64,000 nucleotides of DNA. Origin: Brachypterus glaber. Its lineage: Eukaryota > Arthropoda > Insecta > Coleoptera > Kateretidae. Shown in pieces: positions 43,460 to 52,852 of this stretch. The notes under the pieces are model-generated. The model had not been told where the DNA came from and did not search any database. It saw only the letters and a program-made list of their open reading frames with translations. Both the position numbers and the translations under genes were made by a program. The stretch spans positions 96,408,988-96,472,987 of the forward strand of contig OY294045.1 in NCBI GenBank assembly GCA_958510825.1, written 5' to 3'. Each line of letters opens with the position of its first letter. The first letter of the stretch is position 1.

Positions 43460-43702
43460 TCCTGGCTCAGACGATAATGAGAACAAAAAGGAATGCAATG
43501 AACCAAAGTCCAAGTGAAAGGTCAGTCACGTCCTCTGAAGAAATACGAATGCGTTACCAGAAGACGGAGCGGTGATGCGGAAGAGGGTTTTTTAGCCGGT
43601 GCGAGTCCGGTACTACCTGGGTCCCATTAGGATTTTCCCATACCTCCCGAAAAAAAAACTATTACTACTACTATTACTCTATTACTACTACTACTACAAC
43701 TA
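43460..43702 (+). mobile_element. LINE 3' end with (ACT)n tail
   Basis: GGGTTTTTTAGCCGGTGCGA then GTCCGGTACTACCTGGGTCC, followed by CCTCCCG, poly-A and a (TAC/ACT)n run, resembles the 3' end of R1/I-group insect LINEs. The tail type matches the RNase H LINE at 20408. No intact coding part. Confidence 0.5.
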
Positions 43703-43732
43703 ACAGTTTTCTATTTTTATTTAGGAAATACA

Positions 43733-43871
43733 ATAATAGTATATTATTTACCAAGTGAGAGAAGTTTAACATTTTTGACCTGCGTCAAATTGCGGGATGA
43801 GCGCGCCAGCGCGAAGCCCGCAAGACGCGGTCTAAAATGTTAAATCTTCACTCACGTGGAAAATATAGTAT
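43733..43871. repeat. Foldback with GCGCGCCAGCGCG centre
   Basis: TAGTATATTATTTACC...AAGTTTAACATTTTTGACC at the left mirrors GGTCTAAAATGTTAAATCTT...GGAAAATATAGTA at the right. The centre is GC-rich. It abuts the next element. Confidence 0.6.
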
Positions 43872-44531
43872 TTTTTTCACTACCAGTACAATTAATTAGC
43901 TATTTATTTATTTTACTAAAATTTAATGAAAAAGCTTATAAATTTAAAATATCACGCTGGCCGTTCGCGGCCATTAAAAAAACCAAATGAATAACTTGAC
44001 ATTTCTGGCAGAAATTTTCTGGTGATCTGCTGAAATTATTAAGTTTGAAAGTGTTTCCGTGTTAAGTGTAATAAAATATATAAAAATGGAAAGTGAAATG
44101 CAAAGTGATGATTCTGGTACTCCCCCAGAAATAAGGGGACAGGCGAAAACTGTGAGGGAGAATCTATTTCTTCAAAAATCAATATATGGGGGTTGTACCT
44201 CTAGTAATCTATGATCCTTACGGTAATATATGGGTTGTATAATCTATGGATGAATATGATGGACCAATGATTTTCACTATTTGTTTAATATTTTTTAATT
44301 TATCATGCAATAAATAAATTTGGTGCCTAAAGACACTTGTAAATAGCAATGTGATTAATTAATTAAGTGAAACGTCAGATGCCAAAACAGCTGAATAAAA
44401 ATTCATTATTAACCATGGTGCAATTTCATTATTTTTAGAACCTCTGACGTCATAGGTAGAGAAATAATATTTCTACCAATGAAAAGAACAGTAATAAAGA
44501 TGTGCTTTTAGGCTGGTAGTGAAAAAAAAAA
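43872..44531 (+). mobile_element. Element with TTTTTTTCACTACCAG inverted ends
   Basis: TTTTTTTCACTACCAG (43872-43887) is mirrored by CTGGTAGTGAAAAAAA (44513-44528). It encloses a short start-codon frame at 44086-44214. About 660 bp. Confidence 0.45.
44086..44214 (+). pseudogene. N-terminal fragment of an unknown transposon protein
   Basis: 42 codons begin MESEMQSDDSGTPPEIRGQA and continue KTVRENLFLQKS. The N..L..KS pattern resembles the start of tyrosine-recombinase (Crypton-type) proteins, which often read NLLPEKSKxxY. After KS the similarity stops. The promoter-like position just inside the left end suggests the first exon or a deleted copy of the parent element. Weak assignment. Confidence 0.3.
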
Positions 44532-44723
44532 CATTAATTTATTAAGATAAAACTTAAAGTGAAAAAAAAAAAATTAGTTAATAAAGCACATAAATTGTTT
44601 CCTGTCAGGCCACTGCAGGAAGTCATTAAAGCCAGGAATGAAAATACTCTTGGAGTGTATAACTTTTCATGAAAAGTTTTATAGCTTTTTTTTTCGCTGC
44701 AGCGACATAAAGAAGTAGATATA

Positions 44724-45572
44724 CCGGGTGTTTTTTTAACCTGAAACTTTCAAATATCTCGAATACTATGCATTTTAGAAAAAAAAAATTTCGGAAAAAA
44801 TTTGTTTATTTTAATGGTGGAAACAAAATGGCGTATTTATTTTTTACGGATATTTACGTTTTCAAGGTCATTTCAAGGTCAACTTTGTTTTTTTAAGTAC
44901 AAAGATATATATTTTTTTACTATTATTTAATTCCTCTCAAAAAAAAAAAAAAAATCTTTTGTAAAAAACTTTTTTTGATCGGACTTTTAGTTGCAGAGAT
45001 AACACAGCCACACAAAATTAAAAAAAGTTGCATCTCCGACGAACTTGACTAGTCAATCCCTCTGTATTTTGAGCCGCTGAATCCGAATCTGAGGTCGGAA
45101 TTTGAAAGTTAGCTCCCATTTTCAACATAACCTCAAAAACATACTTTTCGCAATGATATGATATGTTTTTTGAGGTTATGATAAAAATGAGAGCTAACTT
45201 TTAAATTTTGACCTTAGATTCGGATTCAGCGGCTCAGAATACATAGGAATTGACTCGTCAAGTCCGTCGGAGATGCAACTTTCTTAATTTTGTGTTATCT
45301 CTGCAACTAAAAGTCCGATCAAAAAAAGTTTTTTACAAAAGATTTTTATTTTTTTTAAGGGTAATTAAATAACAGTAAAAAAATATATGTTTGTACTTAA
45401 AAAAAAACAAAGTTGACCTTGAACCTTGAAAATGTAAATATCCGTAAAAAATAAACACGCCATTTTGTTTCCACTATTAAAATAAAAAAAAAATTGTCCG
45501 ACATTTTTTTTTCTAAGATGCATAGTATTCGAGATATTTGAAAGTTTCAGGTTAAAAAAAAAAAACACCCGG
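44724..45572. mobile_element. 849-bp foldback, CCGGGTGTTTTTTT ends, TA flanks
   Basis: The arms (about 44724-45140 and 45160-45572) are inverted almost end to end: CCGGGTGTTTTTTTAACCTG, ATCTCGAATACTATGCAT and CTCTGCAACTAAAAGTCCG all recur mirrored. TA lies at 44722-44723 and 45573-45574. No coding sequence beyond a mirrored A/T-rich frame. Confidence 0.8.
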
Positions 45573-45843
45573 TATAATTATTATAGCGTAAGGTTTATAA
45601 CGCGTTGTATGGCGCAAAGGAAACTTAATTGTATATCTAATTATAATTATAAAAGTTTTCAGGATTTTAAGGTTAGAGGCTAAATTTTTTTATAGCTTGC
45701 CGTCGCGGACCAATACTAAGCATATATTCTTATAAGGATTTTGAAAATTGTTATGTAAACTAATATTAAATATTCATTATTTATTTAACAATATATTTAT
45801 TTTAGTTTTACGAGGGTATACTCACTTAACTCACTAGACCCTA

Positions 45844-45996
45844 GGGAACGCTCAAGTATTACGTAACGAAAATTTTGATCATTTTGGACCCCACACCTTA
45901 CTGTAACGCTATTTTCCTATACCATTAACATGGGCGTAACACTCCAAAATGACCCCCACCCCCCCTAGGAGCATTACGTAATACTTCAACGTTCCC
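45844..45996. mobile_element. Harbinger-like MITE, short family, copy 3
   Basis: GGGAACGCTCAAGTATTACG at the left mirrors CGTAATACTTCAACGTTCCC. CTA flanks both sides (45841-45843 and 45997-45999). Same family as 3443-3592 and 34640-34795. Confidence 0.75.
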
Positions 45997-45999
45997 CTA

Positions 46000-46580
46000 G
46001 GCACAGGACAGAGAGAGCTAAATTCAGCGCCACGGCAGAACTTGGGTGGAATAATGATTGTAGTACATGAATTTGGCAAAGATCAAAAGGTATATCTCCA
46101 TACCGACAATAAGGTCCCTTTTCTCGCAAGAGTCCACATTTATTAGAATAAACACCCTGTTTGCTGAAGCCATAGTTTTACCCTATTAATAGGGCCCTAG
46201 GGTATTATACATATATTATAAATTAAGGGTTTAAATTACAGAGACTTACTCCAAAAATGGTCATTCATTTATATGGTTGCTTACATTATATAATAACAAG
46301 CCGTGAGGATATGTCATGCTACGCATTATACTGTATTATATAGTTCTCCGCATAAAAGAAAGTCTCCGACGAAAGGTAGAGGAATCATTCGCGCTCTCTT
46401 CTTTTCGTCAAGAGCGTTATAAGGCGTGCGTGCCTACAACGGGCCTCCCATTGCACGCACATTCCAAACATATTTCCCGTAGCCACAGATCCGTGCGTCA
46501 AACTTACAGCGCGGTCCAAAAGTCAACCTCCCCCTCTTAACTTTTTAACTTTTTTTTTAAATATATATATAAAGCACAAA
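46000..46580. other. Unassigned, GC-richer patch
   Basis: 46380-46530 is GC-richer than its surroundings (GCGCTCTC, GCACGCACATTCC, CCGTGCGTC) and has a 74-codon frame with no recognisable domain. It could be a LINE UTR or remnant. Confidence 0.35.
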
Positions 46581-46585
46581 ACCGC

Positions 46586-46948
46586 ACTTTATGAAAAATC
46601 CCCTCTATTTAAATGTATTAGCTTTTATAACAAATTGCCAAGGGAAATAAAAAATATAAAAAATGAGAACCTATTTAAGAATGCTGTCAAGAATATTGTC
46701 ATAAAGTGCTGTCCCTATACAATTAAGGAATTTTTAGATTTTAATTTTAAGGATGTTTAGTAAATTTTGTATTTTTAAATTTGTTTCGCTGTCTATTTAA
46801 GTATTTATTTTAGAAAAAATATTTATTGTACTTTTTTAATTTTATATGTTACCCGAGATATGCTAATTTTAATTTTACCAAATATGACCTACCATATATA
46901 CAGAAATGTATCACATGATGGCTAATAAATATTCTATTCTATTCTATA
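46586..46948 (+). mobile_element. LINE 3' end with (ATTCT)n tail
   Basis: A frame ALYEKSPLFKCISFYNKLPR then EIKNIKNENLFKNAVKNIV and YTIKEFLDF ends with TAG at 46758-46760. This YNKLPxEIK...FK...YxxxEFL tail is typical of the C-terminus of CR1/Jockey-like LINE ORF2. A 3'UTR follows, ending TGATGGCTAATAAATATTCT and a short (ATTCT)n tail. Truncated and inactive. Confidence 0.75.
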
Positions 46949-47209
46949 TATATATTAAAACCAACATATTAAAACCAAATAAAATGTCAATGTCAATGTA
47001 ACATGTTTCGTGAATACTTTTACAATTTTTTACAATTTTTTACCTAAAACTACGTAATTTAATTTATTCTGTTGTTTGTGGGTGCAATTCCAGCTCGCGT
47101 CCGTAACATTTGTTACACGTGCACCCGGGGTAACTCTAAAGAGCTGGAAATATTTGGCAGCCAGACTATCCTCCTGGAACTCCTGGCTTTTTGATTAATG
47201 GTAAACTCT

Positions 47210-47598
47210 ATGGATAGAAATCAAGATAATCCTTTTCCTTCGAGAAATATTGGTAAAACAATTCGAATATATGTAAAACTAAGTGTCAATATTTGTCAAA
47301 AATTTTAAAAGAAAATGATGTATATCTTCTTCTTATTCAAGAGTCTCATGTAGAAAACGAAGAACAAGCAAGGTCAAGAGCTTCAAAGCGTTACCCATAT
47401 TATAAATAATTGCCCCCTAAGAGCTTATCAAGGAAACTCTGAAGATCTACTTCACCTTAATGAAAATGTTTTGGAATGGATAAGAAACTTAGACATTTGT
47501 TTATGATTTACACTATTTTTACATATTTACCGTTATCTTATAATTTTTATTATTATTTTTAATATTAATTGTGCCATACGATAAATAAATAAATAAAA
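47210..47598 (+). mobile_element. Internally deleted LINE: endonuclease start joined to ORF2 C-terminus
   Basis: It starts with an ATG at 47210 (MDRNQDNPFPSRNIGKTIRI). A shifted frame then reads KCQYLSKILKENDVYLLLIQ and ESHVENEEQARSRASK, the first part of an AP-endonuclease (EEP) domain with its Q-E pair. This breaks at 47409 and is followed by CPLRAYQGNSEDLLHLNENV and LEWIRNLDI, a typical LINE C-terminus. The 3' end is TGTGCCATACGATAAATAAA with an (ATAA)n tail. The 5'UTR may extend upstream through the GCACCCGGGGTAACTC region (about 47080). The whole reverse transcriptase is missing. Inactive. Confidence 0.6.
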
Positions 47599-47864
47599 CC
47601 AACTTTAAAATTTTACAGACATCTGTAATACTAGTGAAGAAAGTTTTATTAGTACTATTTTTTACAATAAAATTAATATAAATATACATATTAATTAAAA
47701 AAAAATAATTAACAATCAAGTTAAATAATAGTAACAAATAAGTAAAAAAAAAAGAAATAAATAAACTATTCAAGTATATGATTTTTGACTTTCTTGTTCG
47801 TACAATAATATGTAAGCATTCCCTGATACGATGGATGTTGGTGAAATTGAAGATACCCTAGAGT

Positions 47865-49037
47865 CTAAATTCTAAAGAATTTTGTGCATTTTCTGCGCTT
47901 TTTGCATTTTGAACATGTAGGTTTTTCATCACCGTCCAACGATTCTTCCCGTGTGAAGGATTCCAAACAATGTGATAAACTTAATTGACCGATGTGTTGT
48001 GGAAGAGAGAGAGAAAGGTCCCAGAATGGTTCGAATGTGACGGAACAATGGCTGCAATAGGTGCATTTGAGGGTGGATTTCAGTTGTCCGACGAAGAGGT
48101 CCAAAATGCGAGAGTCGTCCATGCGGAGGTATCTGGACCATGATTCGGCAGATTTTTCATTATCAGTTAATTTTTCATCTATTTTGGTAAAAATAGGTTT
48201 AGGTTTTTCCGTTACCCTGTTAACGTCCTCTTGAAGTCCCTCTAAAAGGTACCGCAGAAATTCTTGTGCGTCCTGTTGTTTGTAGTCTGTAAATTGGGGG
48301 GCGAAAATCTGGATTTGGCTCTTGAAAGAGACCGTGTTTACTACCCGTTCAGATAAATCTTCTGACCACAACTGTTTTATCACATCGGCAAATGTCTTAA
48401 TTAAAGCTCCATGCATACTTGATATATTGGTGTTGATGTCCTGCATATAGCTGTCCTTCTTTAAGTATTCCAACAAAAGTTTCGTGTTCGAAAGGCATGT
48501 AATGACCGAGTTCATGAAACAGGTATTTCCGATATTTTTTAACCCTTTAAGACCCAGAGTTTTGACTGGACTTCCGACCTCTGGCTTATTGTTTGTGATA
48601 TAGTTTTTCTCGCTGTTATCCTCAATATCACTGTAATTTAAACTGTTGTTGGTGTTGTATAATTTATCATCGTTCATTTCAGAATCATTATCAAATGTTC
48701 CCAAGACACTTATAGCATTACCTCTTTGGATTGCCATACTTATGCGTTGTAGAAAGTAAAGACCTTCCAAAGGGTTGCCGGTGGAATCTACCAAGCGTCT
48801 ACAAATGTCTTTAAGAAAGGCCTTAGTGATTGGACCATATGAACCATAAGTTTCAATAGCTATGGGAACAAATTCATAGTCTGTTGATAAAAATTTGTAT
48901 CTCTTGATCTTAATGTTTTCTGCTCGTTCTGCAGCAGAGCCAGCCTTTTCAGAGTTAATATGAAGATAAGAGGGAGCCACAGTATCCACACAGGTAAAGT
49001 CCCACACCAAGCATTTCCCTCTTTTAAATGGAACCAA
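47865..49037 (-). pseudogene. Chimeric frame: retroelement nuclease-like fragment fused to USP2-like protease (partial)
   Basis: The frame is 390 codons with no internal stop or intron. Residues 1-115 are a retroelement-derived domain. Residues 116-160 are a polar Asn/Asp/Ser-rich linker. Residues 161-390 match the N-terminal half of USP2-type deubiquitinases. These have a Cys box GLKNIGNTCFMNS with catalytic C173, YKQQDAQEFLRYLLEGL (251-268), DLFVGQLKSTLKCTYC and the zinc ribbon pairs C325/C328 and C375/C378. It ends at KCTKFFRI, where the family continues into the LxLxRF region and the His box, so catalysis is impossible as it stands. The frame opens at a TTG with an in-frame TAA at 49041-49043. 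The first ATG is codon 101 (48737). Lack of introns suggests a retrocopy, or it could be a single large exon. The intact USP enzyme would remove ubiquitin from substrates. Confidence 0.85.
48693..49037 (-). pseudogene. Retroelement PD-(D/E)XK-like domain fragment
   Basis: Residues 1-115 of the chimeric frame: VPFKRGKCLVWDFTCVDTVA, SEKAGSAAERAENIKIKRY, FVPIAIETYGSYGPITKAFL and LQRISMAIQRGNAISVLGTF. This wording matches a conserved C-terminal module of reverse transcriptase-linked proteins in many animal genomes. W12-D13 and K43/K45 could correspond to the D...K of a PD-(D/E)XK nuclease. The expected upstream Arg-Pro-Asp motif is absent because a stop lies immediately upstream. The nuclease assignment is from memory of the family and is an inference. 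Confidence 0.6.
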
Positions 49038-49107
49038 AACTTAAATTTTAAGTTTTGACAAGAAATGTCAAATTGACAAATAATTAAATTTACAAATGTT
49101 TTTAATA

Positions 49108-49321
49108 ATGCCAAACGAATTAAAAAAAGCAATTCTAACAGCAAGACTAAATGATGGTTTTAGTATAAGAGCGATAATTATAATTATTTATTTATGAATT
49201 GGATATTTCAACGAATACGGTTTGCCGCGCAAAAAAGGGAATAGATGAACGAGGTGTAATATATCGGAAAGAAGGTTCGGACCGTCCAAAATGTTCCACT
49301 CACAGACCAGCTTCTACCAAC
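49108..49321 (+). pseudogene. Tc1/mariner-type transposase HTH fragment
   Basis: An ATG-started frame MPNELKKAILTARLNDGFSI with RAI is interrupted by an AT-rich stretch. It resumes in another frame as ELDISTNTVCRAKKGIDERG, VIYRKEGSDRPKCSTHRP. This is the N-terminal helix-turn-helix pattern (a 'SIRAIAxELxISxxTVxRxKKR' helix pair plus a G-RP hook) of Tc1/mariner-like transposases. The catalytic domain is absent. It lies 71 bp upstream of, and divergent to, the chimeric frame. Confidence 0.55.
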
Positions 49322-49322
49322 A

Positions 49323-49690
49323 TTTATTTATTTTATGTATTTATTTATTTATTGTAGAAAAATATACAAATTAAAATACCTTACATTACATTGTTTCATT
49401 ATAACAAAACAAAATTTAGTATAAAAATCCTACATTTTAACTTTGTTGTTTGTGCACTGCACTGCAGTTAATTAATAAACATTAACACAAAGCACAATTT
49501 TTTATCTTTACATTATTATTATTATGAATTTCTTATAATAATAACAATAAGATGATTTGGCCATTCTTTAAAACTTAAACTAACCTCAGGACTATAGTTA
49601 CTATTTATATTTGTATATTGATAATAATAAAAATGAAATATAGTTATTTCAGAATGACAGCATGTCTAACCCTACTTTTTAAAAAAGACA
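49323..49690 (-). mobile_element. Possible LINE 3'UTR with (AATA)n tail
   Basis: On the minus strand the sequence ends TTTCTACAATAAATAAATAA ATACATAAAATAAATAAATG. This resembles a LINE 3' tail butted against the transposase fragment. No coding part recognised to 49690. Confidence 0.35.
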
Positions 49691-49696
49691 ATTAAC

Positions 49697-50388
49697 CATA
49701 TAAGAAATACACTATAAGAGAAAGTCAAATACGTGACCGTGAAAAGTATTCAGGACCCGAACCTGTGTTTTGGCTTCTAGGTACGACTGAGCGATGGCGC
49801 CAGCTGTATATGAACTTAATTGTTTAGTGGGAGTGGGGTGAGGGGTAGTATATCTGTCAAAACAATTGAAATTTTACTCGTGAAATTTTACTCGTGATTT
49901 GCAATTTATTGTGCTTTTATACCGAACTTTTATTGTGATGTCTAATACAAAATGTGTATTGTACCGTTTTGCAAGGATCAGTTAAGTAAACGTCACCGTT
50001 TTCCTAGTGATGCAAACTTATTTAATGTGTGGGTCAAAAACATTAATAGTGCCAAGTTAAATAAAATGACTAAAGGCAGGGACTGACCCTGTCTTGAAAA
50101 GCTTCTTATTATTTTGACTGAGCTATTTAGGGCAGGGACAGCCCCTACACAAAAAAACTTATTGATTTGACTGAGCTGTTTAGGGCTGGGACAAATGCCC
50201 TAAAAAGCTTCTTACCATTTTTACTGATATGTTTAGGGCAGAGATGGCCCCTATCGAAAAGAGCTTATCAGTTTGACTGAGCTAGCCTTAAACAGCTGTT
50301 TAGGGCTGGGATAGCCCCTGGCCAGACAAGCTTATGTAGTTTTCTATCTCTATCATTTGACTTTCTCTTATAGTGTATTTCTTATATG
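49697..50388 (+). mobile_element. P-element-like non-autonomous transposon
   Basis: The first and last 34 bp are perfect inverted repeats beginning CATATAAGAAATACACTATA. An exact ACAATTAAC duplication lies at 49688-49696 and 50389-50397. CA...TG ends, an 8-9-bp duplication and an internal THAP exon point to the P superfamily. Downstream of the THAP frame (50067-50340) are about five degenerate ~60-bp units with GACTGAGCTGTTTAGGGC. At 692 bp it has no catalytic domain and would need a transposase supplied elsewhere. Perfect ends suggest relatively recent movement. Confidence 0.88.
49952..50086 (+). CDS. THAP zinc-finger domain exon of P-like transposase (truncated)
   Basis: 44 codons from ATG to TGA: MCIVPFCKDQLSKRHRFPSD, ANLFNVWVKNI, then SAKLNKMTKGRD. 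The C-x4-C start and the RFP..W core (RHRFPSDANLFNVW) fit the THAP (C2CH) DNA-binding domain that P-type transposases use to recognise their own ends. The second half of the finger (the C..H pair and AVPTIF-like end) is missing because the frame stops at the start of the minisatellite. It is probably the first exon of the parent transposase, retained by chance. Confidence 0.72.
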   Translation: MCIVPFCKDQLSKRHRFPSDANLFNVWVKNINSAKLNKMTKGRD

Positions 50389-50770
50389 ACAATTAACTCA
50401 TATGTCACGATCTACGCAACTATAATTTTAAATATTGGGTTTCCGCAAGCATCTCTATAATATAAAGCATATACGAACTCGTACTTTATAATATATAGTC
50501 TATATACTGTATACTGTCTAAACTTTAGATAAACAAAAAATTGTGCGACAGAAAAAGCTTTAAAATTTTGTAAAGCATCAGCAGATTATAAAATTTGCAA
50601 TAAAACATAAAACTGTCTGGTTTGTTATTCGGCTTTTTGGTTAATGGGTAAAAACTACAAAAATATGGTAATTAATTTTCCTTGTTTATGTCGAACAATT
50701 AGAGTGGACCTTATTTTTTTATTATCTAAAAATTTTCAATTTGGTTTAACTAGAAAATTATAAAAATATG

Positions 50771-51618
50771 TACTAGTATTCTAAAAACGTGTTATGAAAC
50801 GAGTGCTTTATACAATTTTTTCTATTTTGCTCTAAAATTTAAAAAAACTTACATTTAAATTGATGACTGATTTGGGGCATTCAAGTACTGGGCGATGAAC
50901 CGTCAGCATCGTGCTAAGCCATCTTTTATGATGTGCCTCGTGTATTTTTGTTTTGTCATCTTTTATGATGTGCCTCGAGTATTTTTATGTTAATGTTTTA
51001 TGTACAAGTAAAAGTGAACCATATATATGGTTATTAATCGTGCGAACTGTTGAATTTTAAGTGAATAATAATGGATGTTTGAAGATAATTTTTTTGTGTG
51101 TTTTTAATGATAACTTTTTATATTAGCGTGGAAATTACTACAGTAGTATTTTATCAGTGATAGTGCGCAAGTCAGGATACATATCCGATTAGTACTTGCG
51201 CACTGGAAACCTCATGATTATATAGAGAAACCCTGGTTAATTATTCGTAAGAAAAAGACCAAATAAATAGAGAGAGAGACTGATTTGGGGATTTTTGTTT
51301 TGGGTTGGCATTACAGTTTACACTGTTTAAAATTCTAAGAAAAAATTATATTTTGATATAATTTACAGTCATCTCTTCTTTTTTCACTACAATTAACTAG
51401 TCCACAATTTTAACACGGTAAAAAATAACCCAAACACAAAATTTTGTAAATAATTAAACTTTAAATCGACATTGACATTTGCACGCAAAACGTCAAGAGA
51501 TAGGCCTTTGTATGTTACCAAGCCAACAGAAAAAAAACTAGAGACCTCTTATGGGCCTATAAGAACACGCAAAATACGTGTAATTATGAGCTTATAAGAG
51601 TCGCAAAATAGAAAAAAA
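50771..51618 (+). mobile_element. Dispersed ~500-bp family, copy 3, with a 401-bp insertion
   Basis: Lacks the first part of the foldback start. It is otherwise colinear with copies at 38967 and 63081 once the insertion at 50878-51278 is removed. It ends GTCGCAAAATAG. Confidence 0.8.
50878..51278 (+). mobile_element. 401-bp retroposon-like insertion with exact 13-bp target duplication
   Basis: GACTGATTTGGGG occurs at 50865-50877 and 51279-51291. The insert starts CATTCAAGTACTGGGCGATG and ends ACCAAATAAATAGAGAGA. It has a two-fold ~35-bp tandem repeat (ATCTTTTATGATGTGCCTCG at 50933 and again at 50968) and an 11-bp hairpin AGTGCGCAAGT/ACTTGCGCACT near 51166-51218. It has no inverted ends, so it is most like a SINE or truncated retroposon. 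No tRNA-like head was recognised. Confidence 0.75.
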
Positions 51619-51624
51619 ATGTTA

Positions 51625-52635
51625 AAAAATCATTATTTTATCCCTCTTTTGTTCTAAAATCATGGGAGATAAAAATATTCCGAGGACAAATTTAGATTCA
51701 GCGACTCAATATTAGTTATAAAATATGCAACTCAAAACATGGAAACTTTAAATTCATAGGTAGAATAAATAGGGATATTTTGAAAAAAAAAATTAAAAAA
51801 AAATGGATAATGTGACAAAACTAAGTAGGGGTGGAGGGGACAAGCTTATCGCCACGTACTCATGCTAAAAATTGTCAAAAATCATTACTAGGGGGTCAAA
51901 AATGAACTAAAAAAATGTTACGTAATATAGTTCTTATATTTTTATGATGTAGAACCATTAAAAAAAAAACAAAAAAAATACACAGTTTTTGTTTTATAAA
52001 TTATTTTTAAATTGGCATAATTGCCTGTACTAAAATTAAAAAAAATAAGACTTGCTGGATTTTTTTTAAGGTCAAATTTGGATTCTGCGCCTTTAAATTG
52101 ATAAGAAAAATATATTTTTTGTGTTCAGGAAAAAAGTTTACACTGTGTACTTTAATTTTGTTTCTTTTTTATTTACTTTTTACGAACAAACTAAGCAAAA
52201 TAAAAATATTTGTATAAATATTTTTGTAGAGAATTTTATAATCTACAAATTAAGTCCTATAAAATTTTTATACATATTTGATAGTTTTGCCACAAAAGAG
52301 CAATTAAGTAAACTTTGCACTTTCATTTTAAGCTTTTTATTTATTTTTTTCGCGTGCTTACTCTGACAGTAGGTCCTTGGCATACATATTTTTGAGTTCC
52401 TCGTATTTTTTTTAATATACCCTAAAATTTTCAAAATCCTACTCTTTTTTTTAAGATTTTGAAAAAAAAACGTCATTATTTCCTGGTCTTATATCTCAAA
52501 AATTTTAGGTGCTAAATTTTTTCTAAGGTCAGATTCGGTTTCTACGCCCTCGAATTAGTAGGAAAAAATTACTTTCCGATCGGTAATTACTTCAAACGAT
52601 AAACAAATAATTTTATAAATGTCAGATATAATGTA
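51625..52635. other. No gene; A/T-run-rich sequence
   Basis: Repeated short phrases such as TTTAAGGTCAAATTTGGATTCTGCGCC, ATTTAGATTCAGCGACTCA and AAGGTCAGATTCGGTTTCTACGCC (about 51690, 52065 and 52535) suggest a degenerate dispersed repeat. Related wording occurs in the foldback at 44724-45572. Confidence 0.4.
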
Positions 52636-52640
52636 TAATA

Positions 52641-52852
52641 GGACTGAATTTATTGTTATTTAATGTATTTAAATATTTATTCATATTAAAATGATTTTAC
52701 TAAAACAAAAAGAGCTAAACGCCAAATAAGAGCTCCTAAATAAGCCACTTTGAGGAGCCCGTATTTGGCGCTTAGCTCGTTTTGTTTCAGTAAAATCATT
52801 TTAATATTATGAATAAATATTAAAAAACATTAAATAACAATGAATTCAGTCC
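52641..52852. repeat. 212-bp near-complete foldback hairpin
   Basis: The arms 52641-52735 and about 52757-52852 are mirrored throughout (GGACTGAATTTATTGTTATT against AATAACAATGAATTCAGTCC, and GCTAAACGCCAAAT against ATTTGGCGCTTAGC). The loop is about 20 nt. No target duplication was recognised. Confidence 0.8.

Noticed and set aside
46973..47605. AAAACCAAC on both sides of the internally deleted LINE as a target duplication
   Set aside because: The left word lies far upstream within a short AT-rich repeat (TTAAAACCAA twice), so the match is not convincing.
47519..47773. 84-codon hydrophobic frame after the USP-like sequence
   Set aside because: It reads across the LINE tail and A/T runs in antisense, does not continue the USP domain, and is not a plausible membrane protein.
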